The translations under genes were made by a program, and so were the position numbers. Of a DNA stretch of 64,000 nucleotides, positions 50,480-59,400 are shown piece by piece. Below the pieces are notes generated by a model. It was not told the origin of the DNA and made no database searches. It saw nothing but the letters and a program-made list of their open reading frames with translations. Positions within the stretch are counted from its first letter, which is position 1, and each line of letters begins with the position of its first letter. The stretch lies in assembly GCA_002379425.1 (NCBI GenBank), contig DFTH01000004.1, forward strand, positions 73,207 to 137,206. Reading direction: 5' to 3'. This DNA is from Prevotella sp. UBA4217. Its GTDB lineage: Bacteria; Bacteroidota; Bacteroidia; Bacteroidales; Bacteroidaceae.

Positions 50480-53422
50480 ATGAGGAAATTATTACTCCTG
50501 ATAGCCGCCTTGGTGATGGCGGTTACGGTATCCGCCCAGCGGACAGTTTCTGGTAAGGTTGTTGAACAGGATACACAAGATGCTGTCATTCAGGCAACAG
50601 CAGCCCTGCTTAATGGTGAAAAGGTTGTCGCTAATGCAGTCACCAATGTCAATGGCGGCTTTTCCATCAAAGCCCCCCGTGACGGTAGTTATACCCTACA
50701 GGTTACTTACGTAGGCTTTAAGACCTATACCAAGAAGATTTCCATCAAGGATGGCAAGGACTACCATGCGGGTACGATATCCATAGAGCCGGATGCCATT
50801 ATGCTGAAAGGTGCCACCGTAACGGCTCATGCCTCAAAGGTGACGCTGAAGGCCGACACCTTTGTATATAATGCTAATGCCTTCCGTACTCCTGAAGGAT
50901 CTGTCGTCGAGGAACTTGTGAAACGCCTGCCTGGTGCTGAGGTGAGCGACGACGGTACCATCAAGATCAATGGAAAGGAGGTAAAGAAAATCCTCGTCGA
51001 TGGAAAGGAGTTTATGACTGGCGATACGAAGACGGCCATCAAGAACCTGCCCACGAACATTATCGACCGTATCAAGGCCTACGACCAGCAAAGTGACTTG
51101 GCCCGTGTCTCCGGCATCGAGGATGGTGAGGAACAGACGGTGCTCGACTTTGGCATCAAACAAGGTATGAACAAGGGCGTGATGGTGAATGCTGACCTGG
51201 CGGCAGGTACGAAGCACCGTTATGCTGGCCGTATATTCGGTGGCGTGATGAAGGATAATCTGAAGGTGTTCCTGATGACCAATGCCAATAATACTAATGA
51301 TATGGGCTTTCCTGGTGGCGGAGGTGGTGGCCGCTGGGGGGGCGGGCGTCAAGGACTGAATGCCATGAAGATGACGGGCCTGAACCTTAACTACGAGAAA
51401 AAAGACAAGTTGAAACTCGATGGTAGCATCCGTTGGAATCATCAGGACGGTGATGTATATTCCAAGAGTTCTACGGAGACTTTCTTCAGCGGCTCTACCT
51501 CATCCTATGGCAATAGTCTGAGTCAGAACTTCTCACGTTCTAACCAGTGGAACGGGCAGATGCGACTTGAATGGCAACCAGACTCCATGACCAATATCAT
51601 GTTCCGCCCGAGTTTTACCTATCGTAGTAACGACGGAGAAAATTCGAGTCAGAGCGCTACCTTCGACAAAGATCCCTATGACTATACGGATGATCCCATC
51701 AGGGATGTTCAGAAGATTGCCAGTCAATATGGTATCGTGAAGAACTACAGTTCACAGAACGGCATCTCCTACAGCGACAACAGTTCACTGAATGGTAGGC
51801 TCCAGTTTAACCGTAAACTCAATAACAAAGGGCGTAATATCACAGTCCAACTTAATGCCAACTGGGGCAAGGGCACCAGTAAGTCGATGTCGAATAACTA
51901 TTCAGAACTGTTCCTGGTGCTCAATAATCTGGGAACAAGTGACTCTACCTACCAGACCAATCGCTATAGTCTGACTCCTCAGGATAATTACGGCTATAGC
52001 GCACGCATCACTTATAGCGAACCCATCTTTCGTCAGGTCTATCTCCAGTTCAGTTATCGATATGAATATAGTTACACTAAAAGCGATCGTGCCACATATA
52101 GCCTGACAGGTATGGATTATACGGGCATCGAACCAATCTACCGCAACTGGGATGCATACCTCGACAAACTTCCTAACCCGTTGGACTACTACAAGGATCA
52201 GGACCTGAGCCGTATGTCGAAGTACAAGAACTATAACCATACGGCAGAGTTGATGCTCCGCATTGTCCGCAAGGCCTATAACCTTAATGTGGGCTTCCAG
52301 GTGTTGCCTCAGAGATCGCATTTCGTGCAGGACTATCAGGGTATTCATGCCGATACCACTCGTACCGTCACCAACTTCACCCCTACACTCGACTTTAGGT
52401 GGAAGAAGTCACAGACGGGGCAGTTGCGCTTCACCTACCGTGGTCGTAGCCAGCAGCCTTCGATGAGTGATCTTCTGGACATTGTTGATGACAGCGATCC
52501 CTTGCGCATCACGCGTGGTAATCCAGGACTGAAACCTTCGTTTACGCAGAGTTTCAACCTGTTCTACAACGACTATTTCCAGAAGCACCAGCGTGCCGTG
52601 ATGACCTTCGTCAATTTCTCGACGACCAGCAACTCCGTGAGCAACAAGACGACCCTGAACTCTGAGACTGGTGGAACCATCACGCGCCCAGAGAATATCA
52701 ACGGAAACTGGAATGGCAATCTTGGCTTTATGTTCAATACGGCCATCGATTCAGCCGCTTTTTTCAACGTCAATACGTTTACGAACCTGAACTATGCCCA
52801 TAACGTAGGCTATGTCAGCGTCAACAATATCAGTGAATCCCAGAAGAGCACCACCAAGACAATTGGAGTCAGCGAGCGTCTGGCTGCCAGTTATCGTAAC
52901 GACTGGCTGGAAGTGGAACTCAACGGTTCTGTCAATTATAACCACTCCCGCAGTGAGTTGCAGACGAATAACAACCTTGATACTTGGCAGTTCTCATACG
53001 GTGGTATGGTTGGTGTTACGGCACCCTGGGGTACGTCTCTTACTACGAACTTGAATATGCAGAGCCGCCGTGGATATGCTGACAATTCGATGAATACCAA
53101 CGAACTGATCTGGAATGCCCAGGTCTCTCAGAGTTTCCTGAAGGGTAATGCACTTACCATCTCTCTCCAACTCTATGATATCCTGCAGGAGCAATCCACT
53201 ATTAGCCGTGCCATTTCGGCTATGCAGCGTAACGATACAGAGTATAACGCTATCACCAGTTATGCCATGCTGCATGTGATTTACCGCTTAAACCTCTTTG
53301 GAGGTGGTAAGGGCTTTGGTGGCCCTGGTGGTCGTGGCGGCTTTGGTGGTCGTGGTGGTGGCCGCGGAGGCTTCGGAGGCCGTGGCGGAGGCGGAGGCTT
53401 CGGAGGTCCCAGGCGTTTCTGA
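50480..53422 (+). CDS. Outer-membrane beta-barrel protein with regulatory-like domain and Gly-rich tail
   Basis: The start at 50480 gives a signal peptide 'MRKLLLLIAALVMAVTVSAQ'. The 980-aa protein has a carboxypeptidase-regulatory-like Ig domain (about 22-110, 'TVSGKVVEQDTQDAVIQATA'), a plug-like region with 'VEELVKRLPGAEVSDDGTIKING', and a long OMP_b-brl_3-type barrel rich in alternating aromatic strands. There is an internal Gly loop 'FPGGGGGGRWGGGRQG' and an unusual C-terminal tail of about 38 residues made of 'GGRGGFGG'-type repeats ending 'GGPRRF'. It is a TonB-receptor-like transporter or barrel of unknown substrate; no SusD partner is adjacent. Divergent from aroB. Confidence 0.82.
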   Translation: MRKLLLLIAALVMAVTVSAQRTVSGKVVEQDTQDAVIQATAALLNGEKVVANAVTNVNGGFSIKAPRDGSYTLQVTYVGFKTYTKKISIKDGKDYHAGTISIEPDAIMLKGATVTAHASKVTLKADTFVYNANAFRTPEGSVVEELVKRLPGAEVSDDGTIKINGKEVKKILVDGKEFMTGDTKTAIKNLPTNIIDRIKAYDQQSDLARVSGIEDGEEQTVLDFGIKQGMNKGVMVNADLAAGTKHRYAGRIFGGVMKDNLKVFLMTNANNTNDMGFPGGGGGGRWGGGRQGLNAMKMTGLNLNYEKKDKLKLDGSIRWNHQDGDVYSKSSTETFFSGSTSSYGNSLSQNFSRSNQWNGQMRLEWQPDSMTNIMFRPSFTYRSNDGENSSQSATFDKDPYDYTDDPIRDVQKIASQYGIVKNYSSQNGISYSDNSSLNGRLQFNRKLNNKGRNITVQLNANWGKGTSKSMSNNYSELFLVLNNLGTSDSTYQTNRYSLTPQDNYGYSARITYSEPIFRQVYLQFSYRYEYSYTKSDRATYSLTGMDYTGIEPIYRNWDAYLDKLPNPLDYYKDQDLSRMSKYKNYNHTAELMLRIVRKAYNLNVGFQVLPQRSHFVQDYQGIHADTTRTVTNFTPTLDFRWKKSQTGQLRFTYRGRSQQPSMSDLLDIVDDSDPLRITRGNPGLKPSFTQSFNLFYNDYFQKHQRAVMTFVNFSTTSNSVSNKTTLNSETGGTITRPENINGNWNGNLGFMFNTAIDSAAFFNVNTFTNLNYAHNVGYVSVNNISESQKSTTKTIGVSERLAASYRNDWLEVELNGSVNYNHSRSELQTNNNLDTWQFSYGGMVGVTAPWGTSLTTNLNMQSRRGYADNSMNTNELIWNAQVSQSFLKGNALTISLQLYDILQEQSTISRAISAMQRNDTEYNAITSYAMLHVIYRLNLFGGGKGFGGPGGRGGFGGRGGGRGGFGGRGGGGGFGGPRRF

Positions 53423-53430
53423 TAATATGA

Positions 53431-53949
53431 CTATTTGTTCAGTTCCATCATTTCAAGAATACTGTTCATCTGGTCTTGCTCCTTGGCCCACTGGCTTTGA
53501 CGGAAGGAAAATAAGTTACCCTTCCCGAAATCCAGGAGGAATGGAGCGCTTCCATTGAACATCTGGCGGAACTGCTGTCTTGGCATACGGAATTTTATCC
53601 TATTGTCATAGCCCTTCTTGTCAAGGTCTCTATAGATGAATTCTAAAGGGTATGTCAATATGTTATTGTCTGGCAAGGATATCTTGACAATGCTATCCGT
53701 GACTGGCAAGGAGGACTTCACGGTGGCAGCAACGGTGACAGAATCTGTCCAGAGTTGACAGGTCACATCGAAGAGCAGGTCTTTCTGTGCTGTACAGCCC
53801 TTCGCCTTTGCCATCTTTTGCGGCATAATGAAATACAAGGTACCCAACTCTGAGAGATAAGTCTTATACCTCTTGGAAATGTTTCCCGAAAGTGCGGGGA
53901 AACATAATGCCTGCACCAGTAACAGGATCAATAGTCTTGTCTTTGTCAT
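53431..53949 (-). CDS. Exported protein of unknown function
   Basis: The start at 53949 ('MTKTRLLILLLVQALCFPAL') gives a signal peptide; a longer frame would run through a terminator hairpin. The mature part, about 150 aa, has 'LYFIMPQKMAKAKGC', 'DLLFDVTCQLWTDSVTVAATV' and 'GSAPFLLDFGKGNLFSF', suggesting a small beta-rich periplasmic domain. I do not recognise the family. It lies downstream of the TRL lipoprotein, after its terminator, and converges with the barrel gene; no separate promoter is evident, so expression by read-through is possible. Confidence 0.65.
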   Translation of the reverse strand: MTKTRLLILLLVQALCFPALSGNISKRYKTYLSELGTLYFIMPQKMAKAKGCTAQKDLLFDVTCQLWTDSVTVAATVKSSLPVTDSIVKISLPDNNILTYPLEFIYRDLDKKGYDNRIKFRMPRQQFRQMFNGSAPFLLDFGKGNLFSFRQSQWAKEQDQMNSILEMMELNK

Positions 53950-53950
53950 A

Positions 53951-53988
53951 TAAAAAATAAGAGAGAATGGCCGAAGAGCCATCTCTCT
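53951..53988 (-). terminator. Terminator after TRL lipoprotein gene
   Basis: Read on the minus strand: AGAGAGATGGC, a short loop, then GCCATTCTCTCT (one bulge) and TATTTTTTA. It lies between the TRL gene and the next start at 53949. Confidence 0.8.
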
Positions 53989-54009
53989 TTAAATATTTAA
54001 TAAGAGCAA

Positions 54010-54327
54010 TTATTCACCATAAACGATTGTGGTGTGCTTTGCGTAGATACCAAGAATGTTAGATGTCTCATAGTCAACATGGCTAATCTTCTTGATACCA
54101 GCAGCCTTAGCAGCAGCATTGATGCTGGCGTCACCTAGACCAACGATACCCAAGATAGAGGTAGCCTCAGAGGTACCAACCTTGTTGCCAAGAGTGTTGC
54201 TTGTCACAGCACCAGGACCCTTCTCGTTCAGGTAAACAAATGCGCTAGCAGGAGCAGAAACCATTGCACAACTTGTCAGGAAGAGTGCACATGCAGCACA
54301 AGCCACGGTAGTCATTAATTTTTTCAT
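54010..54327 (-). CDS. TRL-family lipoprotein
   Basis: The 105-aa protein has a lipobox-like 'CALFLTSCAMVSAP' and the TRL-type core 'GNKVGTSEATSILGIVGLGD', ending 'ILGIYAKHTTIVYGE'. TRL-like proteins are small secreted or lipid-anchored proteins of unknown function found in many Gram-negatives. It has a promoter about 125 bp upstream, giving an unusually long leader, and a terminator directly downstream. Confidence 0.8.
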   Translation of the reverse strand: MKKLMTTVACAACALFLTSCAMVSAPASAFVYLNEKGPGAVTSNTLGNKVGTSEATSILGIVGLGDASINAAAKAAGIKKISHVDYETSNILGIYAKHTTIVYGE

Positions 54328-54452
54328 GATAAATCAGTTTTGTGTCCATAGACTCCTCTTTGGACTGTTCTAATTTCTTACGCTCATCGTCAATCCCGTG
54401 GAGTCACGCCTGATTAAAGGCACGTTCATGAAAGAAGAGCACTATTATAGTG

Positions 54453-54483
54453 CAAAGGTACTAAATTTCTTTTAATTCTGCAA
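54453..54483 (-). promoter_or_regulatory. Promoter with long leader for TRL gene
   Basis: Minus-strand TTG (54483-54481), a 20-bp spacer, TACCTTTG (54460-54453). The distance to the ATG at 54327 is about 125 bp; the leader contains a 19-codon ATG frame (near 54425-54366) and a GCCT/AGGC hairpin. Confidence 0.6.
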
Positions 54484-54532
54484 TTTTTTTCTTATAAAGT
54501 TGTGTGTTATTGTTAAAAAACTTTAAATAAGA

Positions 54533-54973
54533 TTATTCTGCAGTTGGAGCCTCTTCTTCTGATGAGGTATTTTCTTCTGCTTCCTTGAAGTCTGTGATGC
54601 CAGCCTTGATAAGAATGTTATACCAGGAGATTAGTTTCTTGATATGGCTATTCTGTACGCGATCCTGATCCCACTCGGGCAGAACCTTTGTAAAGTAGTC
54701 GCGCAGTTCCTTTCCAGAGGCTTTCTTCTCGTTGATGCTTGCAATCTTTCCGCCCTCCAGGTTCTTCATATTCTCCAGAACGTCCATCAGGGGCACATCG
54801 TCTGTCTCTGTAAACATGGCAACGTCTGCCAGAGAGGTAATCCTGTCAGTAGCAAAGGCTGGCATGCGCTTATGGGTTTCGTCGAGGGCCTCGACAATCA
54901 GGTTGTTGTTTCCTCGGGAGATGAGTCTGTAAAGTCCGGGCTTGCCGGAGATTGCTAAAATGGTCTGTTGCAT
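54533..54973 (-). CDS. DUF5606/DUF6852-type conserved protein
   Basis: The 146-aa cytoplasmic protein starts 'MQQTILAISGKPGLYRLISRG' and continues 'IVEALDETHKRMPAF', a Bacteroidetes family with a small N-terminal beta domain. The C-terminal helical part has 'LPEWDQDRVQNSHIKKLISWYNIL' and an acidic tail. Function unknown. The start overlaps the end of coaE by 19 bp, so it is the last gene of nusB-yajC-ybbR-coaE, an arrangement I associate with other Bacteroidales. Confidence 0.8.
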   Translation of the reverse strand: MQQTILAISGKPGLYRLISRGNNNLIVEALDETHKRMPAFATDRITSLADVAMFTETDDVPLMDVLENMKNLEGGKIASINEKKASGKELRDYFTKVLPEWDQDRVQNSHIKKLISWYNILIKAGITDFKEAEENTSSEEEAPTAE

Positions 54974-55521
54974 TGTTCTATAATTTTGTTTAATTGTTGT
55001 TCTATGTCTGTTTGTCCGTCATTGACGAGTTCAAAGTCTGCACGCTTGACGACCTCCTCCTGCGGTAGTTGTCTGGCCATCCATTCGAGCACCTTCTCGC
55101 GCGAGAGGTGGTCGCGCAGCATGACACGCTGGATGCGCACCTCCAGGGGGGCAGTGACGACGATGACACGATTCACCAGGCGGTAGATGCCCGACTCGTA
55201 CATGATGGCACTCTCCATCCATTGCATGCCGCTGTCCTCAAAGTCGCGGAAAACGGCAGGATGCACTACGTCGTTGATGGCTCTCTGGTTATCGGAGGAG
55301 GCCAATAGGAATCGTGAGACGGCCGCCTTGTTGAGTTGCCCATCCTGAGTGTAGGCCTCTGTGCCAATCAGACGGATAAGTTGCTCGCGTATTTCAGGTG
55401 ACGTGCGCAACAGGCGCTTGGCGGCACTGTCGCAGTCATATACCTCATAGCCACGCTGCTGGAGTCGTTTGCAAACGTAACTTTTCCCACTGCCTATTCC
55501 TCCTGCTATTCCAATCTTCAT
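54955..55521 (-). CDS. coaE: Dephospho-CoA kinase
   Basis: The 188-aa P-loop kinase has 'IAGGIGSGKSYVCKRL', the acidic 'VYDCDSAAKRLL' and the lid 'QRVMLRDHLSREKVLEWM'. It catalyses the last step of coenzyme A synthesis. It overlaps ybbR by 4 bp upstream and the DUF5606 gene by 19 bp downstream. Confidence 0.95.
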   Translation of the reverse strand: MKIGIAGGIGSGKSYVCKRLQQRGYEVYDCDSAAKRLLRTSPEIREQLIRLIGTEAYTQDGQLNKAAVSRFLLASSDNQRAINDVVHPAVFRDFEDSGMQWMESAIMYESGIYRLVNRVIVVTAPLEVRIQRVMLRDHLSREKVLEWMARQLPQEEVVKRADFELVNDGQTDIEQQLNKIIEQCNRPF

Positions 55522-56507
55522 CTTTCTTCGGCCTGTGACTCTATGAGGTAATCTACCATGGTGGTCTCAAGTTTGGCTCTGGAGATACCCGCAGGTACAT
55601 CCTTCAGATAGATACGGCATTTCTCCGATGGATTTTTCTTGATCTCCTGATAGTCTGCTACTACGAGGAAGTCTTCTGGCCGCAGGTTGCGATAGATATT
55701 GACGCCCGTTACGAAACTGACAGTCACCTTGGCGGGGAAGGTCCTCAGTTCTTTTCCTTCTGGCATGTTGATACCCTTGATGGGAATGCCCTCTATGCGC
55801 TCTTCGGTGAGTACATCGGTATAGAAACTGACCTTGATATGGTCGGGCACCATCTTCACGCCCTTGAGTTTGCTGAGTTGGCAATTGACCACCAGGGTGT
55901 CGCGAAAATTGGCGTAGTTAAGGGGCTCTGTATAGACCATGTTGATGCTGTCTAATTTCTCATCAGAGGCATAGACGGTCACGCTGTCAGGAGAATAGTC
56001 CACACGTGAGATGAAGTACAGTTCTTCTGGAATCACGCGTCCGCTCCACCTGACTGGGACTTGCTTCTTCGTACCGTAGTTATAATAGAACTCGAGTTTC
56101 TCAGGTTTGGTGCTGATAATCTTCGATCCTGTCAGCAGTCGCTGATAGACGAGTTTCTGGAGGTCTTGCGCCAGGATGACTCCCGTCCCGTTATTTCGGG
56201 TGTGGTTTCTGAAGTTGATGTGGATGTCCTTCAGATAGTCGCCATACTGATAGGCAGCCAGGACGATGCCCTTATCGCGTATGGTCATCTTGATGGTGTC
56301 TATCTCTTCTGAGGTAAGTACGGCGTTCTTGGGTACGTCGATGATGGATACGGGGATGGCAAACTCCTGTTCGTAGGTGTCATTCAGTGTCAACGACAGC
56401 CAGAATATTCCCGAGAGAGCCAGGAAGAATAAGAATATCAGGAGTTCCTTGTTGATTTTACTGAACAAGAAATTCCTGACATATTGCCATAGTCTGCCCA
56501 TGCCCAT
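55518..56507 (-). CDS. YbbR-domain membrane protein
   Basis: The 329-aa protein has an N-terminal membrane helix ('LLIFLFFLALSGIFWLSLTL') and an extracytoplasmic part made of YbbR-like repeats ('FAIPVSIIDVPKNAVLTSEE', 'VPVRWSGRVIPEELYFISRV', 'GIPIKGINMPEGKELRTFPAKV'). In Firmicutes, YbbR (CdaR) regulates a diadenylate cyclase; here the gene sits between yajC and coaE and no cyclase gene is near, so its role is unclear. Confidence 0.88.
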   Translation of the reverse strand: MGMGRLWQYVRNFLFSKINKELLIFLFFLALSGIFWLSLTLNDTYEQEFAIPVSIIDVPKNAVLTSEEIDTIKMTIRDKGIVLAAYQYGDYLKDIHINFRNHTRNNGTGVILAQDLQKLVYQRLLTGSKIISTKPEKLEFYYNYGTKKQVPVRWSGRVIPEELYFISRVDYSPDSVTVYASDEKLDSINMVYTEPLNYANFRDTLVVNCQLSKLKGVKMVPDHIKVSFYTDVLTEERIEGIPIKGINMPEGKELRTFPAKVTVSFVTGVNIYRNLRPEDFLVVADYQEIKKNPSEKCRIYLKDVPAGISRAKLETTMVDYLIESQAEER

Positions 56508-56518
56508 CGTCCCAGCGC

Positions 56519-56836
56519 TTATTTCTGTAACGGGGTATTGGCAGTATCCTTGAAGACGTAACCCTTGTCAACGGTGATTACCACGTCGCGAGCGATTTTG
56601 ATATCTACTGTGTTCTTGGTGAGGTCTATGCTCTTGACTGTTCCGTAGATGCCGCCACCCGTGATGACCTGCTGTCCTTCAGTCAATTCGTTCTGGAACT
56701 TCTGGATCTCTTTCTGTTTTTTCTGCTGTGGCTTGATCATAAAGAACCACATGATGGCAAAGATGGCCACCATCATGATGATCATACTCATACCACTTCC
56801 CTGTGCCGCCTGAGCGGCTAATACCATGTCTGTCAT
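56519..56836 (-). CDS. yajC: Preprotein translocase accessory subunit YajC
   Basis: The 105-aa protein has one membrane helix ('MSMIIMMVAIFAIMWFFMI') followed by the signature 'KPQQKKQKEIQKFQNELTEG' and 'VITGGGIYGTVKSID'. It associates with the SecDF complex in the inner membrane. Between nusB (12-bp gap) and ybbR (11-bp gap). Confidence 0.95.
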   Translation of the reverse strand: MTDMVLAAQAAQGSGMSMIIMMVAIFAIMWFFMIKPQQKKQKEIQKFQNELTEGQQVITGGGIYGTVKSIDLTKNTVDIKIARDVVITVDKGYVFKDTANTPLQK

Positions 56837-56848
56837 ATTCTATTTGTG

Positions 56849-57928
56849 TTATTGTTTGTCTTCTGTTCCTGTCTGGGGCGTTTCGCCTTCCTTGGATTCA
56901 ATTCCCTTCTTGATACGCTGCCTCATTTTCTTGGGGCGCCCCTCAGCAGGAGTCTGGGCAACTGGCCCTGTCTTTCCTTTACCTGCTTTGGGCTGCTTTG
57001 GCTCAATATGCTTCATCAGCCGTCCTGTCTTGACCAGGTTACGGGCGATGGCATCGAGCATGCCGTTTATGTAGGCTCCGCTCTTTCTGGTAGAATAGAG
57101 TTTGGCGAGTTCCACGTATTCGTTGATGGTGACACTGATGGGCACGTTGGGGAGCGTCATCATTTCCGCAATGGCAATCTGCATGAGGATGACATCCATA
57201 TAGGCCAGACGCGAGAAGTCCCAGTTGCGTGATGTCTCACTCATATAGTGCTGGTACTGGTCGGCATTCAGGATGGCGGCACGGAACAGTTTGCGGGCGA
57301 AGTCCTTCTCCTCCTCGCTGTCCCATTCGGGCAGCAGTTCCTCTTTGGAACCGTTTTGCTCCTTGAAGCGCTTGATGGTCTTCAGAACGAAGGTGTCAAC
57401 AATCTCCTTGTCATCGTTCCAGTAGAGGCTCTGGTCTTCTATGATGGTATCCAGGTCGCCATTGTCCATGATGAAGGTCTTGTATATCTTCCGCCATAGT
57501 TCTCTGTCTGCGTCATAGTTGTCTTCATCACTCACCATATATGCCTGATAGATGTCACTCTTTTCGATGGTCTCAAAGATCTGTCCTAAGAATGCGGCAG
57601 AGTCTTCCCATGCGAATTTCTGGGTGCTCATAAACTCCTGAAGGGCCTTGTTCTCGCCCAACTGTATGGCAAAGCGGTTGAAGACGAATTTCTGCGAGGG
57701 CTCTTCCGTCCCTTCTCGCTTGGCACGCGACTGGGCCACTTCCAACCTCCGCCCTGCTTCCTTCGTGATAGCCACTATGAGCGCCAGCAGGTAGTTGTAG
57801 AGGTCGTATGCCTTTGAAAGACTGAAGAAAAGTTCCTTTTCAGCCGCATCGATGTTCTTGTTACCGTTTTGATAGTAAGCGTAGGTTAACTGAACGATCT
57901 TAATTCTGATAATTTCCCTATTAATCAT
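56849..57928 (-). CDS. nusB: Transcription antitermination factor NusB, long Bacteroidetes form
   Basis: The 359-aa protein starts 'MINREIIRIKIVQLTYAYYQ' and carries the NusB core in its second half ('AILNADQYQHYMSETSRNWDF' and 'PISVTINEYVELAKLYSTRKSGAYING'). The protein is much longer than the 140-residue E. coli NusB because of the N-terminal helical extension and a Lys-rich tail, as usual in Bacteroidetes. It binds boxA RNA with NusE for rRNA antitermination. First gene of the five-gene cluster, with its own promoter. Confidence 0.93.
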   Translation of the reverse strand: MINREIIRIKIVQLTYAYYQNGNKNIDAAEKELFFSLSKAYDLYNYLLALIVAITKEAGRRLEVAQSRAKREGTEEPSQKFVFNRFAIQLGENKALQEFMSTQKFAWEDSAAFLGQIFETIEKSDIYQAYMVSDEDNYDADRELWRKIYKTFIMDNGDLDTIIEDQSLYWNDDKEIVDTFVLKTIKRFKEQNGSKEELLPEWDSEEEKDFARKLFRAAILNADQYQHYMSETSRNWDFSRLAYMDVILMQIAIAEMMTLPNVPISVTINEYVELAKLYSTRKSGAYINGMLDAIARNLVKTGRLMKHIEPKQPKAGKGKTGPVAQTPAEGRPKKMRQRIKKGIESKEGETPQTGTEDKQ

Positions 57929-57983
57929 CTCACCTGATGCTTTAAATATAAATATGTTATTTAAGTTTCTTCCTTCTGAACTG

Positions 57984-58014
57984 CAAAGGTATATATTTTT
58001 CCATGATTTTGCAA
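57984..58014 (-). promoter_or_regulatory. Promoter for nusB cluster
   Basis: Minus-strand TTG (58014-58012), a 20-bp spacer, TACCTTTG (57991-57984); the ATG at 57928 is 55 bp downstream. Confidence 0.7.
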
Positions 58015-58061
58015 GAAAAAGCAGGAAAAATACGTTAAAAATGATTTTTTTTTAGTATCTC

Positions 58062-58093
58062 TTGATGCTTTTCACTTTTTTGTTGTACCTTTG
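58062..58093 (+). promoter_or_regulatory. Promoter for rplY operon
   Basis: TTG (58062-58064), a 21-bp spacer, TACCTTTG (58086-58093). The leader to the ATG at 58180 is about 80 nt. Confidence 0.7.
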
Positions 58094-58179
58094 CACCGCT
58101 TTTCTCAAAGCACTACGAATTTTTCGTGTGATGGCGAATTAAGCAGTCAGTAAATAACTTAATTTAGAGTAACACAATT

Positions 58180-58785
58180 ATGAAAGAAATGAGTGTAAGT
58201 GGCCAGAAGCGCGCCACGACAGGCAAGAAAGCCGCAAAGGAACTCCGCAAGGAGGGTTTTGTTCCTTGTAACCTCTATGGTGAGAAGAAAGGTGAGAATG
58301 GTCTTCCTGAGGCCGTATCATTTGCCATCCCAGCAACTCAGTTGCGCAAGGTGGTCTATTCTCCCGATGTGTATGTAGTCAACCTGTCCATCGACGGTGA
58401 GGCTCACAAGGCAGTGATGAAGGAAATCCAGTTCCATCCGACGACGGATGCTGTCATGCATATCGATTTCTTCGAGGTGAATGAGACCAAGCCCATCACG
58501 ATCGGTATCCCTGTGAAACTGACAGGTCATGCCCAGGGTGTGCGCGATGGTGGTCGTCTGAGCCAGGCAGTGCGCCAACTGAATGTGACGGCTCCCTACA
58601 AGCAGATCCCTGAGGTGCTGGAGATCGACGTGACAGACCTGAAACTGGGTAAGGCCATCAAGGTGGCAGAACTGAACTTCGAAGGTCTGCAGATTGCTAC
58701 TCCTGCACAGGTGGTCGTCTGCTCTGTGAAGGCTACGCGTGCTTCTCGTTCTGCAGCCGCCGCTGGCGACGCTGCTGCTGAGTAA
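58180..58785 (+). CDS. rplY: 50S ribosomal protein L25 (Ctc form)
   Basis: The 201-aa protein has an N-terminal L25 domain ('ATTGKKAAKELRKEGFVPCN', 'KAVMKEIQFHPTTDAVMHIDF') and a C-terminal TL5/Ctc domain ('IGIPVKLTGHAQGVRDGG', 'IEVTDLKLG'-like 'IDVTDLKLGKAIKV'), with an Ala-rich tail. It binds 5S rRNA. The next gene, pth, follows after 18 bp, a very common arrangement. Confidence 0.95.
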   Translation: MKEMSVSGQKRATTGKKAAKELRKEGFVPCNLYGEKKGENGLPEAVSFAIPATQLRKVVYSPDVYVVNLSIDGEAHKAVMKEIQFHPTTDAVMHIDFFEVNETKPITIGIPVKLTGHAQGVRDGGRLSQAVRQLNVTAPYKQIPEVLEIDVTDLKLGKAIKVAELNFEGLQIATPAQVVVCSVKATRASRSAAAAGDAAAE

Positions 58786-58803
58786 TTCCTATAACAGAAG
58801 GGA

Positions 58804-59400
58804 ATGGACAAGTACTTAATTGTTGGTCTGGGAAACGTTGGTGACGAATACGAACTGACCCGCCACAATACAGGCTTTATGGTATTGGATGCCTTCGCTA
58901 AGGCGTCCAATATTCATTTTGAAGACCGTCGCTACGGTTTCGTGGCAGAGACGTCGCTCAAAGGCCGTAAGGTGTATTTGCTCAAGCCCTCTACGTTTAT
59001 GAATCTCAGCGGCAATGCCGTACGCTATTGGCTGAACAAGGAGAATATCGACCAGAGCCGCCTGCTCGTCATCAGCGACGATGTGGCTCTGCCCCTGGGG
59101 GACTTCCGCCTGAAGGCCAGTGGCTCCAATGGGGGGCACAACGGCCTGGGGCATATCCAGCAACTGATAGGGCAGGACTATGCGCGTCTTCGGATGGGCA
59201 TTGGCAATGACTTCCCCCATGGCATGCAGGTTGACTGGGTGCTGGGCAAGTATGATGAAGACGAACTGAAGGCTCTCCAGCCCAGTATCGACCTCGGGGT
59301 GGAGATCATCAAGAGTTTCGTGCTGGCTGGCATCGACATCACGATGAACCAGTTCAATAAGAGAGGAAAGAGGAAAAGAGGAGAGAACGGTAATGGGTGA
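58804..59400 (+). CDS. pth: Peptidyl-tRNA hydrolase
   Basis: The 198-aa enzyme has '[22 protein letters not shown]' motifs with the catalytic His in 'TRHNTGF', then '[13 protein letters not shown]', '[17 protein letters not shown]' and 'GGHNGL'. It releases tRNA from stalled peptidyl-tRNA. The C-terminus is Lys/Arg-rich. It overlaps the S4-domain gene by 8 bp. Confidence 0.96.
   Translation: MDKYLIVGLGNVGDEYELTRHNTGFMVLDAFAKASNIHFEDRRYGFVAETSLKGRKVYLLKPSTFMNLSGNAVRYWLNKENIDQSRLLVISDDVALPLGDFRLKASGSNGGHNGLGHIQQLIGQDYARLRMGIGNDFPHGMQVDWVLGKYDEDELKALQPSIDLGVEIIKSFVLAGIDITMNQFNKRGKRKRGENGNG

Noticed and set aside
53950-53982. N-terminal extension of the exported protein at 53431-53949
   Set aside because: The extension would be encoded by the terminator hairpin of the preceding gene; the internal ATG gives a proper signal peptide.
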